A stretch of DNA of 64,000 nucleotides from Brevibacillus fluminis (GCF_003710825.1 NZ_RHHQ01000003.1:186001-250000), one strand, 5' to 3'; numbered from the stretch's first letter, positions 30,336 through 39,824 are shown. Program-made: numbers and translations. The notes: generated by a model from the sequence alone, not told the origin.

Positions 30336-31412
30336 CTATTGATTCAAATACCATAGCAATTCCTTGCCCAAACCTCCGAGTCTCCACAGCGCGATTTTGG
30401 TGTAGCCACTTTGTCTCGCCACCTGAATCCATTGCTCGACGGTCTCTTCGTCCGCATACCAGACCGTATGCTTGCCATTCTCTTTATCGACATACTGGAA
30501 AGACAGGCTGCTGCTGGCGGCATCGCGCTTTGGCGGCTCCAAGCTACCCCGAGACAGCTCGGCCGCCTGTTTTTCGGTCACAGCGGTGACCTCGCCGTTT
30601 TCTGCCCAGTCGAATCCTCCTGCTGACAGCGCAATGACATTATCACCGGGCACCTGCTTCAACCGATTTGCCAGCTGGGTGATGAACGCTTGATCCGCCT
30701 TAGGACCCGGCTTTGTGTTGGGCCCGTTCAAATTGTACGCCATCATGACATAAACCGGCCCTTGCGGCAAAGACAGCTTCTCGATCGGGGTTCGCGGCTC
30801 CAGCACCACGCGGAGCGTCTTCTCTCGCTCATGCAGCTGCTGGTTCAGATCGCCGATAAAGCGAATCAGATTGGGCCAATCTTTGTCGTCGACCTTTTCA
30901 TAATCAAGCTCGACACCGTGGAAATTAAAGCGCTCAACCGCATCCAAAATTTCTTTCAGATGCTTCTCCCGGCTGTCTTCCGTCGCCATGAGCCGCGTGA
31001 CGATGCTGGAATCTTTTTGTACTTCGGTTCCATCTGAATTCACCCGATCGTTCACAATCGTTAGGTCGACATTGACGAGGCTGCTCTGCCTTGCCGCTTC
31101 TTTGATTTTCGGAAGCATCTGCTGTGCTTCCGCTGTGAAAAGAAGGTTGTCCTTCTCGTTGAAATAAGCGGCAAACATTTGCACGCTTGAAAGTCCATCC
31201 GTAATGCTCCGCAAATCTTCGATTCCTTCCTGCCACTGCCAGTCGGCCACCCATGCCGACAGCTCGACATGCGACGGCTCGGCCGCCTCGGCTTTTTGCA
31301 GCTTGGTCGGATCATTCCATTGCTTGACGCCCCATGCGGCCAGCACCCCGAGAATCACTGTGATGCTGAATATGACGACCGTCCGTTTGCCTCTCGGTTT
31401 TTCTTTAGCCAC
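30336..31412 (-). CDS. Membrane-anchored GH18-like (chitinase-fold) protein
   Basis: A 358-aa protein with a basic N-terminus and one transmembrane segment (VVIFSITVILGVLAAWGV, about residues 11-28), so the catalytic part is extracellular. The GH18 strand reads FHGVELDYEKV, which keeps the catalytic Glu and preceding Asp of DxxDxDxE but not the first two Asp residues. Other barrel strands are YVMMAYNLNGP and IALWRLGG. It may cleave an N-acetylglucosamine-containing polymer. It is the last gene of the exopolysaccharide operon. A GTG start with AGGGG upstream is used. A carbohydrate-binding, inactive role is possible. Confidence 0.8.
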   Translation of the reverse strand: MAKEKPRGKRTVVIFSITVILGVLAAWGVKQWNDPTKLQKAEAAEPSHVELSAWVADWQWQEGIEDLRSITDGLSSVQMFAAYFNEKDNLLFTAEAQQMLPKIKEAARQSSLVNVDLTIVNDRVNSDGTEVQKDSSIVTRLMATEDSREKHLKEILDAVERFNFHGVELDYEKVDDKDWPNLIRFIGDLNQQLHEREKTLRVVLEPRTPIEKLSLPQGPVYVMMAYNLNGPNTKPGPKADQAFITQLANRLKQVPGDNVIALSAGGFDWAENGEVTAVTEKQAAELSRGSLEPPKRDAASSSLSFQYVDKENGKHTVWYADEETVEQWIQVARQSGYTKIALWRLGGLGKELLWYLNQ

Positions 31413-31433
31413 CTTTGCCTGACCCCTTTGCTT

Positions 31434-31500
31434 CTACAAGTGCAATTGCAACTCCGCCAAAAAAAGCTTGGCGAAGCCCAAGTTTTCTAACCGATTAGAA
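31434..31500 (-). repeat. Intergenic palindromic repeat, copy B (REP-like)
   Basis: Second copy of the element at 1095-1150, in the opposite orientation. It begins at the stop codon of the 589-aa gene and fills much of the gap to the GH18-like gene. It adds a short palindrome TTCTAA-tcgg-TTAGAA at its edge. The hairpin CTTCGCCAA/TTTGGCGGAG is the core. Confidence 0.6.
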
Positions 31501-33264
31501 GGTGTCAATCACCCAGTCGATGGAAGCGGAAATCGCATTCTCTACCCTGCTGATCGCCCCTTGAAACCCTGTGTACGAATTGGTAAACAATACGGTTTGA
31601 TCCGTCTCTTTCTCTCCTACAGACGCAACCTTGACATCCGTGAACACGCCGTCGTAGATGTCATCCTTCTTGTTTTTCTTGCTATATTGCGCTTCAAGCG
31701 CCACACCACCTTGTCCGATAGCAGGATCGATCGCCGTATTGTCCAAAACCGGCTTCTGATCCACCACTACGCGCAAGCTGCCGCCTTTCATGGTGATCTC
31801 CATCTGGCGCGTGTTTTTGATGTTGGTCGGGAACTCTTCCTCTTCATCCGGTGCTCCCGCCTGGGTCTGCGCCTTGGTGTACACGCTAGCCTTGTTGAAC
31901 GCGAGATCTTCCGATTCCCACTTCACATCGCTCAGCTTGCCGGAATACAGCTCCTGCACCTGACCGCCCGGCTTCTTCTGCTCGACAATCAGCTTGTTGT
32001 CCTCCAGGGTGACGCGAACGAAGGCATCTGTTTTGCGATCGTAGCGGACATAAATCGTTTGCCTGCCGACCAGATTGCCATCCAGTTGGGCCGATACCTG
32101 AACATCCCGATTTCCCTCACTATTTTTCAAGTATAGCATGCCGCTTTCAGCAGGAGGGGACGTCAGCGCGATTTTGTTTTCCGTGAATTGAGCAGCGCCG
32201 GAAAGCTTCTGCCACTGATCGAACAGGTCCTCGTCGCCGCGCACGAACTTCATTTTCTGGCCGGTGTCTTTCTGGATTTTCATCAAAAGATGGTTCGTGT
32301 ACCAGTAGGAAGCAGGCTGCACGCGTGTCAGGTTGTACAAGCCTGCGCTCTGATCGTTATAGACGTTGCCTTCGCGATTGAAGTGCATGTTGAAAATCTG
32401 GCGGATGTTGTTGTCGTTCACTTGGGAGACGAGCCGATTCATCCCTTCGTAAAGAGTATTGGCGTGCATGATCATGTAAACGCCCGGGACGAAACCCAAT
32501 TCTTTCGTGTAGATGTCTTTCATCGCCTTGTAGTCGCTGGTGATCCGCGCCTCCATCTCGGTCCGGTCCTCCACAGGAATCATGTTGCTGTCCCGGATGA
32601 AATCCATCAAATAGTGGTTGTAGTACTCAATGTTCTCTTTGTTGGGGAGCTGGTTCTCGTTTCTTACCCCGATGAATTGGCCGTTGCGGTCAAATACGTT
32701 GATGTAGGTGAGGCGGTAGCCATTGCTGCCCAGCTCCCAAAAGCCGGTTTTTATCATTTTGAGCATGTCGGCCGGCTGCAGGAATTTGTTGTCGCTGTTC
32801 CCCACCTTATTGGCATAGGAGAGCGCTGTCGCCTTGTAATTGTACTTTTCCAGAATCGGATCAGCAAACAAGGCGGAGTCATTGCGTCCATCCTCGAAAG
32901 AAAGGAAGAGCGCTTTATCCGGCAACGGCTTCTTTTTGTTGTAATAATCAAGGATGTCCTGCTGTGAGACCGTGACATAGCCTTGATCATGCAGGGCCTG
33001 CAGCTGTTCGTCCAATTGATTTTTGGCGATTAGCTTAGACGTGCCTGTGCGCCCCACACCGAAATAAGAGAGTGCGATAAACCCTTTTTCATTGGTCCAT
33101 GACTTATGGTCAGGCTCCGCGTAACTCGTAACCTGAAACACCGCTTGATATAAAAGAGTGCCCACGATCAGCAGAATGGCGAATTGCACAATCGTTTTGA
33201 TAACCTTCTTACGATCCTTTTTGCGATAATCGAGGGCAACATTCGTTTTTTTCCCCATGTTCAC
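31495..33264 (-). CDS. Membrane-anchored polysaccharide deacetylase/hydrolase-like protein of the EPS locus
   Basis: A 589-aa protein with a basic N-terminus and one transmembrane helix (TIVQFAILLIVGTLLYQAVF, near residues 25-44). Residues about 60-340 resemble a (beta/alpha) barrel of the deacetylase/PelA hydrolase kind (GFIALSYFGVGR, KALFLSFEDGRNDSALFADPIL, KATALSYANKV). The metal triad of active deacetylases is not obvious: SFEDG replaces TFDDG, and NGYR is seen where HTxxH would be. The C-terminal third (QMEITMKGGSLRVVVDQKPV) looks like a beta-sandwich sugar-binding domain. It lies 38 nt after the synthase gene. It probably modifies or trims the exported glycan. Confidence 0.7.
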   Translation of the reverse strand: MNMGKKTNVALDYRKKDRKKVIKTIVQFAILLIVGTLLYQAVFQVTSYAEPDHKSWTNEKGFIALSYFGVGRTGTSKLIAKNQLDEQLQALHDQGYVTVSQQDILDYYNKKKPLPDKALFLSFEDGRNDSALFADPILEKYNYKATALSYANKVGNSDNKFLQPADMLKMIKTGFWELGSNGYRLTYINVFDRNGQFIGVRNENQLPNKENIEYYNHYLMDFIRDSNMIPVEDRTEMEARITSDYKAMKDIYTKELGFVPGVYMIMHANTLYEGMNRLVSQVNDNNIRQIFNMHFNREGNVYNDQSAGLYNLTRVQPASYWYTNHLLMKIQKDTGQKMKFVRGDEDLFDQWQKLSGAAQFTENKIALTSPPAESGMLYLKNSEGNRDVQVSAQLDGNLVGRQTIYVRYDRKTDAFVRVTLEDNKLIVEQKKPGGQVQELYSGKLSDVKWESEDLAFNKASVYTKAQTQAGAPDEEEEFPTNIKNTRQMEITMKGGSLRVVVDQKPVLDNTAIDPAIGQGGVALEAQYSKKNKKDDIYDGVFTDVKVASVGEKETDQTVLFTNSYTGFQGAISRVENAISASIDWVIDTF

Positions 33265-33302
33265 TCTGACACCCTCACTCTACGGATTTTCCGAGGATTG
33301 CA

Positions 33303-35234
33303 TTAGAACGGCAATCCAATGCCCTTCTTGTTTTTGTGCTTGCGGGCTTCCTTGCGTTTCCGTGCCTCGACATCCTGCGGAGTTTCCCTTGTCCCCCATG
33401 TCGATTTCCAGAATGTGACCCAAGCAACAGGCATTTGCCACAGCAATACAAGCTCGTAGAAAACGCAGAAGACGATCCCGAATACCCACAGCTTGCTTCG
33501 GCGGAACAGCAGATGGGCGAGGCTCATGAGCAGTGCCATCATGAACAGCCCCATTAAAAACGTGCTCGGGAAGACATGATGAATGATCGGCACATACCCC
33601 AAATTGTATAAAACGATGATCGGAGCCGCGATCGGCACGATCACGCCGACGTAGAAAAACAGTGCCATGAATGGTTCCTTGCGCCAAATAAAACCGCTGG
33701 CACGGAGCGATTCGCGCAGCCAGGAGCGCTTCCACCGCATTTGCTGCTTGAGGAAGACGCCCATATCAGACGGCACGATCGTCGAACAGATCGCTGAGTC
33801 CTGGTAGCCTGTCCGATGGGTTTTCAGGATAAAGTTCGTCATGGAGCGGTCATCGCCAAAAGTCGCGGGTTGACCGAGAAATTTTTGCGTTAGCCACGCA
33901 TCCGCATGCTGCAGGATCAAATCCTTGCGGTAGCAGGACAGCGGGCCGGACAGGCAACTAACGCTGTCAAACCATGATTCCGCCGCCTTCATGATCCGAA
34001 ACGCGATGTAATAGCGGACCGTCTGCAGTTTGGTGATCGAGTTGGTGAATTTGTTTTCCACATCCGTCCGGCCTGCTACGCCCCCCATTTTCGGGTCTTG
34101 GAACGGTTGGACGAGATGCCGGATCGCCGTCGGCTCAAGGAAGCTGTCGGAATCGACAAAAACGACCAAATCATGCTTGGCCATCTTCACGCCTTGGACC
34201 AACGCTTCTCGTTTTCCGCCGTTTTGGGGCAACACAAACATCTTCACCCGCTCTTGGGTCATGTAACGTTCGGCCTCGCTATGAATCATGCCGATCACCT
34301 TTTCGATCTGCTCGACCGATCTGTCTGTGGATCGGTCATCTACGACGATGACCTCCAGCTTATTAATCGGATAGTTTTGGTTGACACAGCTCAAGATCGT
34401 CCGGTGAATCCACTCCTCTTCGTTAAAACAAGGGATGATGATGGAAACGCCGGGCGTATAATCCGGATTGACGGGTACATCACGGTACAATGCTCCGAAC
34501 AAATACCGTGTTAATAAAAAGGCTGCTGCGATCAAACTGTAGAGGTAAAGCAGGATGTTGTACTTGAAGTAAATGATGCTCTCTGCGCGCATGAGCATAA
34601 TGAACAGCGCAGCGATGAAAAGCATTCCGCTGGACATGTAAATCGCGTAACCCCAGCGCTTTTCCTGGAAGTATTCGGTAAGCGGCCTAGCGAATTCAAA
34701 CGCCACCATGTCCTGCTCTCTGCCGTCTATTTCGCGGGTAAAGGTGCGGACTGCTTTGGCGTCGAGCTTGACCGATAGCTCGAATCCTTCCGGCATTGTG
34801 CCTGGGGGGATCGTGCAGTGAATTTCCACCACCTGCCCGACCGCGATTTGCTGCTCATCGACCGCGATCAAAATCCCGGTTGCCGATATATCGACGGCGC
34901 GCCCTTTCAACCCCGATTTTTTTAGCTGCCTGCGCGGGAAAAGCACCACGTCAAAATCGGCCATATACCGCAGGCTGAGCATACGGATTTTATCAAGATA
35001 CTCGGGGTCCACATGACTGCCATCGAAGGCAGTGTCCTTCATCCCGCGCCGATCGACATGCACGCGGATTTGCTCCGGGTCCGGGACATGGGAGAGCACG
35101 CGGCGATCCGTACGTGAGAGCGTCAAAACTTCCGGCTTTTTCTCCTTCGGCTCTTTTTGTTTCTTCGGCTTTTTCTGGTATAACGGCTCCCCTGCCTCCA
35201 GTTGTCTAGCTTGTCTTTCCTTTCGACTAATCAC
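33303..35234 (-). CDS. GT2 polysaccharide synthase with N-terminal PilZ domain
   Basis: A 643-aa processive family 2 glycosyltransferase. After a Lys/Gln-rich tail comes a PilZ-like domain (about residues 90-190) with DISATG, the DxSxxG motif of cyclic di-GMP receptors, and an RR pair before it. Two membrane helices follow. The GT2 domain has VVDDRSTD, FVDSDS, TFGDDRSM and QMRWKRSW (the QxxRW motif of processive enzymes), then further helices. A GTG at 35234 with GGAG 9 nt upstream is preferred over the TTG at 35249. It resembles hyaluronan/poly-GlcNAc-type synthases. A UDP-hexosamine or uronic acid polymer activated by c-di-GMP is inferred. Confidence 0.85.
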   Translation of the reverse strand: MISRKERQARQLEAGEPLYQKKPKKQKEPKEKKPEVLTLSRTDRRVLSHVPDPEQIRVHVDRRGMKDTAFDGSHVDPEYLDKIRMLSLRYMADFDVVLFPRRQLKKSGLKGRAVDISATGILIAVDEQQIAVGQVVEIHCTIPPGTMPEGFELSVKLDAKAVRTFTREIDGREQDMVAFEFARPLTEYFQEKRWGYAIYMSSGMLFIAALFIMLMRAESIIYFKYNILLYLYSLIAAAFLLTRYLFGALYRDVPVNPDYTPGVSIIIPCFNEEEWIHRTILSCVNQNYPINKLEVIVVDDRSTDRSVEQIEKVIGMIHSEAERYMTQERVKMFVLPQNGGKREALVQGVKMAKHDLVVFVDSDSFLEPTAIRHLVQPFQDPKMGGVAGRTDVENKFTNSITKLQTVRYYIAFRIMKAAESWFDSVSCLSGPLSCYRKDLILQHADAWLTQKFLGQPATFGDDRSMTNFILKTHRTGYQDSAICSTIVPSDMGVFLKQQMRWKRSWLRESLRASGFIWRKEPFMALFFYVGVIVPIAAPIIVLYNLGYVPIIHHVFPSTFLMGLFMMALLMSLAHLLFRRSKLWVFGIVFCVFYELVLLWQMPVAWVTFWKSTWGTRETPQDVEARKRKEARKHKNKKGIGLPF

Positions 35235-35257
35235 TGTCGCTCTCTCCAATCTTCTGT

Positions 35258-36571
35258 TTACAAGCTCCAGTAATGAATGCCCCTGCTCTCATAATCTGCT
35301 CGTGAAAATATTCCTTTCAGGTCAACCATGATGTTCGTCTGCCCGTCGCTGTACAGCTTCTCGAAATCAGTGACGCTCATCTCTGCAAAAGGAGCGTGGG
35401 GAACAGCGACTACAACCAAATCCAGTTCGCTCAAGGTGGACAAGTCAGATAGTTCAATGCCGTATTCTTTGAAGGCTTCCTCTTTATCCACCAGCGGGTC
35501 TACGACGAGCGGAACAATTCCGTACTCATTCAGCTCGTGAATCACATCGATCACTTTTGTGTTGCGGATATCGGCGCAATCCTCCTTGTAAGCGAGGCCG
35601 AGGATTGCGATCCGCGCGTTTTTGATATCCAGCTTCAAGCGGACGGCGGTTTTAATGATTTGCTGTGCGACGTAAGTGCCCATACCTTCGTTGATATGCC
35701 GCCCCGCGAGGATGATTTTGGAGCGGTAGCCGGTGTCTTCCGCTTTGTATGTCAAATAGTACGGGTCGATGCCGATGCAATGCCCTCCGACAAGCCCAGG
35801 CGAAAACGGAAGGAAGTTCCACTTGGTCTGTGCCGCCTGCAAGACTGCCTTCGTATCGATTCCCATCAGATTGAACAGCATGGCGAGCTCATTCATAAAT
35901 GCAATATTGATGTCGCGCTGCGCGTTTTCAATCACCTTCGCTGCTTCCGCGACCTTGATGCTTTTTGCCCGATAGACGCCCGCATCGATGACGAGCTCGT
36001 ACACTTTGGCAATCGTCTCAAGCGCTTCCGCATCGATTCCCGACACGATCTTGACGATATTTTCGAGCTTGTGAACCTTGTCGCCAGGATTAATCCGCTC
36101 AGGCGAATAGCCTACCTTGAAGTCAACGCCGCAGCGCATGCCTGATTCCACTTCCAGGATGGGGATGCAAATGTCATCGGTCACTCCCGGGTATACGGTC
36201 GATTCGAACACGACGACCGAGCCCGGCCGCAAATGCCGGCCCACAATGCTTGTCGCATGTTGGACGTAGCGCAAATCCGGTACGTTGCCGCTTTTGACCG
36301 GAGTCGGTACCGCCACGATAAAAAACCTCGCATCGCGCAGCATTTCCTCATCTGCCGTAAACGTAATGGACCTGTCAGACAGGCTTTCCTCTTCGAGAAG
36401 CTCCTGCCAGCCCGTCCCGTTCTGGAATGCCGCCACTTTCTGGGGGTTGACATCAAACCCGATCACATCAACCCGTTTCGCAAAGGCTGCTGCAATTGGC
36501 AGCCCAACATACCCCAAGCCGACAACGGCGATTTTTTCCTGTCGGTCGACAATTGATTCGTAAAGCTCCAT
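35258..36571 (-). CDS. UDP-sugar 6-dehydrogenase (UDP-GlcNAc/GalNAc type)
   Basis: A 437-aa nucleotide sugar dehydrogenase with GLGYVGLP at the NAD site, ESTVYPGVT, and FSPGLVGGHCIGIDPYYLTYKAE around the catalytic Cys. The last motif is typical of WbpO/TviB-like enzymes acting on UDP-N-acetylhexosamines rather than UDP-glucose. It oxidises C6 to the uronic acid with two NAD+. The ATG at 36571 follows GAGGAGAGAAGAGC. It lies 28 nt after deacetylase 1 and 24 nt before the synthase. A substrate for the synthase containing an N-acetylhexosaminuronic acid is therefore likely. Confidence 0.87.
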   Translation of the reverse strand: MELYESIVDRQEKIAVVGLGYVGLPIAAAFAKRVDVIGFDVNPQKVAAFQNGTGWQELLEEESLSDRSITFTADEEMLRDARFFIVAVPTPVKSGNVPDLRYVQHATSIVGRHLRPGSVVVFESTVYPGVTDDICIPILEVESGMRCGVDFKVGYSPERINPGDKVHKLENIVKIVSGIDAEALETIAKVYELVIDAGVYRAKSIKVAEAAKVIENAQRDINIAFMNELAMLFNLMGIDTKAVLQAAQTKWNFLPFSPGLVGGHCIGIDPYYLTYKAEDTGYRSKIILAGRHINEGMGTYVAQQIIKTAVRLKLDIKNARIAILGLAYKEDCADIRNTKVIDVIHELNEYGIVPLVVDPLVDKEEAFKEYGIELSDLSTLSELDLVVVAVPHAPFAEMSVTDFEKLYSDGQTNIMVDLKGIFSRADYESRGIHYWSL

Positions 36572-36598
36572 GCTCTTCTCTCCTCTGTACCCGTTCAT

Positions 36599-38050
36599 TT
36601 ATGTACCAAACATATCTGTCATTTTTACAAAGGAGTACCCTTTGCTTCTCAATTTCTCAATGATCACCGGAAGTGCTTCAATCGTGTGAATATCGTCCAG
36701 CATATGAAGCAAAATGACGCTTCCGCTATGGGTTTGATCCATGACCGCCTGTACGATTCCATCCGCAGTCTGGGTTTTGACATAATCAGAAGGCGTCACA
36801 TCGAAATTGGCGATCGTATGGTATCCCGTCGCCCCGATGGTGCGCAGCGTTTTGTCATCCACCACGCCTGTCGGTGGCCGGAAGTACATCGTCGGCTCGT
36901 GCTGGATCGCCTCGGTGATGATGCGATGCGCTTTGACGATCTCCTCCTGCAGCTGCGCCTGTGTAATGGTGGTGACAACAGGGTGAGAATACGTATGGTT
37001 GCCAACGTCGTGCCCTTTTTCGTAAATCGCTCGTGCCAGATTCGGGTTTTTTTCTACCCCGTCCGCACGCAAAAAGAACGACGCCTTCACGTTATATCGA
37101 TCCAGCAGATCCAAAATTTTCGTGACGGTATCATCCGTTCCCCAATCATCAAACGACAAGGCGACCACTTTTTTCTCGGTAGAAAGACTACTAACCAGTC
37201 GGTATTGAGCACCACTTTGGTTTGGATTGATCTTGGCTGCAGCATACCCTGGAATCTCTTCCAGCGGCTTCCGTTCCCCGCCCTTTTCGATCAGGTCGTG
37301 CAGCGTGACGAATTGATAGCCGACGTCATCAGCCGCTTTGGCAAGCAGCGCGATGTCTTCCAGCAGATTTTTGTTTTCTTCCGTATCGATCTCAATGATG
37401 CCACCGCGATTGATATACTTGCGCACATAATGGCTTTTCTGCAGATCCGTCTCCTTCTGCCAGTTGTGCAGGAATAAACTGGCGGAAACGACGGCTTCCT
37501 GTCCGCTCTGTGCCGTCGCTAAGCGGACGTCATCGTTAAAGCTGTCAAGCTTTGTCCGGACATAGTGGGGAGTAATCCCCGTCGCCTTTTTGATCACCTG
37601 ATCCCCCAGATTGATCTCGGAATAGAGCTCATTGTAGCTGAGCTTGGTCAAATCCAACCGATTCAGCGTATTGTTTTCAATCTCATGGCCTCTTGCCACA
37701 ATCTCTTTCGCAATATCAGGCTCTTCTGCTACTCGCATGCCTGGTAAAAAAAAAGTCGCCTTGATATGGAACGCATCCAGTTTGTCGAGCAGCTTCTCCA
37801 TCGTTTCGCGATCGGCCATCCCATCGAAAGTCAGGGACAGTGCTCTTCGCGTGGTATAAACCATGGAAATCGCCTTGCTTTTTTCTCCCGCAAACCGGAC
37901 GATTTTTTTGGCGATAGGAGGTTTCCGCTTTGTGTCGACGCCTACCTCGTGGCCAGGGAGTTCGCAACCCGCCAGCATCGTCAAAGCCGTCGCCATCCCG
38001 AGCCATTTCGCTACCACATTCATCATTGTTGTCTTCTTGCCTTTTGCCAT
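36599..38050 (-). CDS. Double-NodB polysaccharide deacetylase lipoprotein 1
   Basis: A 483-aa lipoprotein (lipobox LAGC, Cys29) with two NodB-type deacetylase domains. The C-terminal copy looks active: SFDDWG with Asp301/Asp302 and NHTYSHP with His352/His356, then RPPTGVVD and LLHMLDD. The N-terminal copy (about 65-270) has lost the metal ligands (TFDGMAD, ENNTLN) and may serve in glycan binding. It removes acetyl groups from an N-acetylated polymer outside the cell by family. The ATG follows AAGGAGCACGGTT. It heads the operon that includes the dehydrogenase and synthase. Confidence 0.88.
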   Translation of the reverse strand: MAKGKKTTMMNVVAKWLGMATALTMLAGCELPGHEVGVDTKRKPPIAKKIVRFAGEKSKAISMVYTTRRALSLTFDGMADRETMEKLLDKLDAFHIKATFFLPGMRVAEEPDIAKEIVARGHEIENNTLNRLDLTKLSYNELYSEINLGDQVIKKATGITPHYVRTKLDSFNDDVRLATAQSGQEAVVSASLFLHNWQKETDLQKSHYVRKYINRGGIIEIDTEENKNLLEDIALLAKAADDVGYQFVTLHDLIEKGGERKPLEEIPGYAAAKINPNQSGAQYRLVSSLSTEKKVVALSFDDWGTDDTVTKILDLLDRYNVKASFFLRADGVEKNPNLARAIYEKGHDVGNHTYSHPVVTTITQAQLQEEIVKAHRIITEAIQHEPTMYFRPPTGVVDDKTLRTIGATGYHTIANFDVTPSDYVKTQTADGIVQAVMDQTHSGSVILLHMLDDIHTIEALPVIIEKLRSKGYSFVKMTDMFGT

Positions 38051-38123
38051 AACCGTGCTCCTTTTTTACCAGATGCCCGAAAGCAACGTTACCTCTACTC
38101 TCTCTAGTAAACTACTTCCGCTC

Positions 38124-38138
38124 ACATACGTTGTATGT
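38124..38138. promoter_or_regulatory. Palindrome at the EPS operon start site, candidate operator
   Basis: ACATAC-gtt-GTATGT lies just downstream of the -10 box at 38143-38148 and so covers the predicted transcription start, where a repressor would act. Confidence 0.5.
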
Positions 38139-38142
38139 TGCT

Positions 38143-38172
38143 ATCATAGTCATGCGAGACCATCCGATTCAA
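38143..38172 (-). promoter_or_regulatory. SigA-type promoter of the EPS operon
   Basis: Minus strand TTGAAT (38172-38167) and TATGAT (38148-38143) with an 18-nt spacer, about 95 nt upstream of the first gene. Confidence 0.6.
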
Positions 38173-38283
38173 CCGCCAGAAAAAGGGGAATGACACTCTT
38201 TTTGCTGCCGCGTGCCTACGACAACCGCTTTCATCGCGTTTAGCCACCGTTTTCCTGCCTATTTCAACATTCTAGCAAGTGAA

Positions 38284-38299
38284 TCTGAACATTTTCTGA
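38284..38299. repeat. 16-bp repeat with paired TTCAGA half-sites (copy 1)
   Basis: TCTGAACATTTTCTGA, identical at 39961-39976. On the minus strand two TCAGA half-sites lie 11 bp apart (one helical turn), as in response-regulator sites. Confidence 0.5.
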
Positions 38300-38324
38300 T
38301 CAAAACTACACCGTTGTCGGCATG

Positions 38325-38354
38325 AAAAAGACACGGCTTCAAGCATACCGTGTC
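38325..38354 (-). terminator. Intrinsic terminator after deacetylase 2
   Basis: Perfect stem GACACGG/CCGTGTC with an 11-nt loop and TTTTT on the minus strand, 10 nt after the stop. Confidence 0.82.
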
Positions 38355-38363
38355 AATTCTCAA

Positions 38364-39824
38364 CTATTTCGCCTGTTTGATCATATCTGCCATTTTCACG
38401 AAAACAAAGCCTTTCTTCCGCAAGCTTTCGATCACGATCGGCAATGCCTCAATGGTGTGGATGTCATCGAGCATGTGCAGCAGAATGACACTGCCTTTTT
38501 GCGTCTGCTTCATGACGCCGTTTACGATATCCGCCGCGCTGTTTTTGGAATCCCAATCCAACGTGGTCACATCATACATGGCAATGTCGTGATAGCCAAC
38601 TGCGGAGATTACTTTCCCCATCTGATCGTCCACCACGCCAGTCGGCGGTCTGAACAGCATCGTAGGCTTTTGCTGGATCGCCTCGGTGATGACTTGATGG
38701 GCTTTAACCAAGTCCTTCTGCAATTGATCGGGCGTCAGCGTCGTTACAACCGGATGGCTGTACGAGTGATTCGCTACATCATGGCCGCCGTCCACCATCG
38801 CTCTCGCCAGGTTCGGATTGGTCTCGACCCCTTTCGCCCGCAGGAAAAATGTCGCCTTTACATCGTACTTCGCCAAAATATCCAATATTTTCGTAACCGT
38901 TTTGTCACTGCCCCAGTCATCAAACGTGAGCGCGATTTGCGGCTTGTCCGTTTCCACATTATAGATGAGCCTGTACTGCTTGTTCTGGTAGTTCATGTCG
39001 ACTTTGACCGCATCATAGCCCGGAATCTGCTCCAGTGGCTTACGCTCGCCGCCATTTTTGACCAAGTCGCTGAGCGTGACGAACTGATAGCCGATGTTCT
39101 CCGCCGCCTTGGCAATCAAGGGAATGGACGGAATCACCTCGGGATTGATGTCGGCATTGAGCGAGACGATCCCTCCTCTAGAAATGAATCGCTCGACATA
39201 GTCGCCGATGGCCTTCGCTTTTTTCATGTCGCGGTCTTTCGGATTGATGTTATAGCTCACGACGGCTTCCATCCCAAGCTGGGCGGCTGCCAGACGCACA
39301 TCATCTGTAAAGTCGCCGGACTTGGTTCGTATATATCGCGGACTGATACCCGTTTCCTTTTTAATGACCTCGTTGGTCAGCTGGATTTCTTTGTAGACCT
39401 GCTCATAGCCGAGCTTGTTCATATCCAGCTGGTTTAGCGTGTTGTTCTCGATCTCATGGCCTCTTTGCAAAATATCGCGAGCGATATCCGGCTCTTCGGC
39501 CACCCTCATCCCGGGCAAAAAGAACGTCGCCTTGATGTGATAGCGATCCAGCTCGTCGAGCAGCTTGTCCATCATTGCCCGATCGCCCATCCCGTTGAAG
39601 GTAAGCGTCAATTCTTTGCGCGATGTGTACACATACGGGATGACTTTGCTTTTCTCCCCTTCGTAGCGGGTGATTTTTTGCTCCGGGGCTGTTTTTGGGG
39701 GTGTCTCGCTGACCTCCTGGCCTCCGCCCAGCATGCTGCAGCTGGTCGTGAGCACGAGCGCTGCCAACAAAACCGACGCCTGAATCATTCGAAGTGTTTT
39801 CGCCCCGCGATTGCGTACTGCCAT
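38364..39824 (-). CDS. Double-NodB polysaccharide deacetylase lipoprotein 2
   Basis: A 486-aa paralogue of the neighbouring deacetylases. I start at the ATG at 39824 (AAGGAGCAAGGACAGG before it), which places a signal peptide and lipobox LTTSC at the N-terminus. The 58 upstream codons lack a ribosome site. The C-terminal NodB domain is complete (TFDDWGSD, NHSYSHP, RPPTGVVD, LLHMLDD). The N-terminal domain is degenerate (TFNGMGD, ENNTLN). It is a single-gene transcript with its own terminator, and the repeat at 39961 lies upstream. Confidence 0.87.
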   Translation of the reverse strand: MAVRNRGAKTLRMIQASVLLAALVLTTSCSMLGGGQEVSETPPKTAPEQKITRYEGEKSKVIPYVYTSRKELTLTFNGMGDRAMMDKLLDELDRYHIKATFFLPGMRVAEEPDIARDILQRGHEIENNTLNQLDMNKLGYEQVYKEIQLTNEVIKKETGISPRYIRTKSGDFTDDVRLAAAQLGMEAVVSYNINPKDRDMKKAKAIGDYVERFISRGGIVSLNADINPEVIPSIPLIAKAAENIGYQFVTLSDLVKNGGERKPLEQIPGYDAVKVDMNYQNKQYRLIYNVETDKPQIALTFDDWGSDKTVTKILDILAKYDVKATFFLRAKGVETNPNLARAMVDGGHDVANHSYSHPVVTTLTPDQLQKDLVKAHQVITEAIQQKPTMLFRPPTGVVDDQMGKVISAVGYHDIAMYDVTTLDWDSKNSAADIVNGVMKQTQKGSVILLHMLDDIHTIEALPIVIESLRKKGFVFVKMADMIKQAK

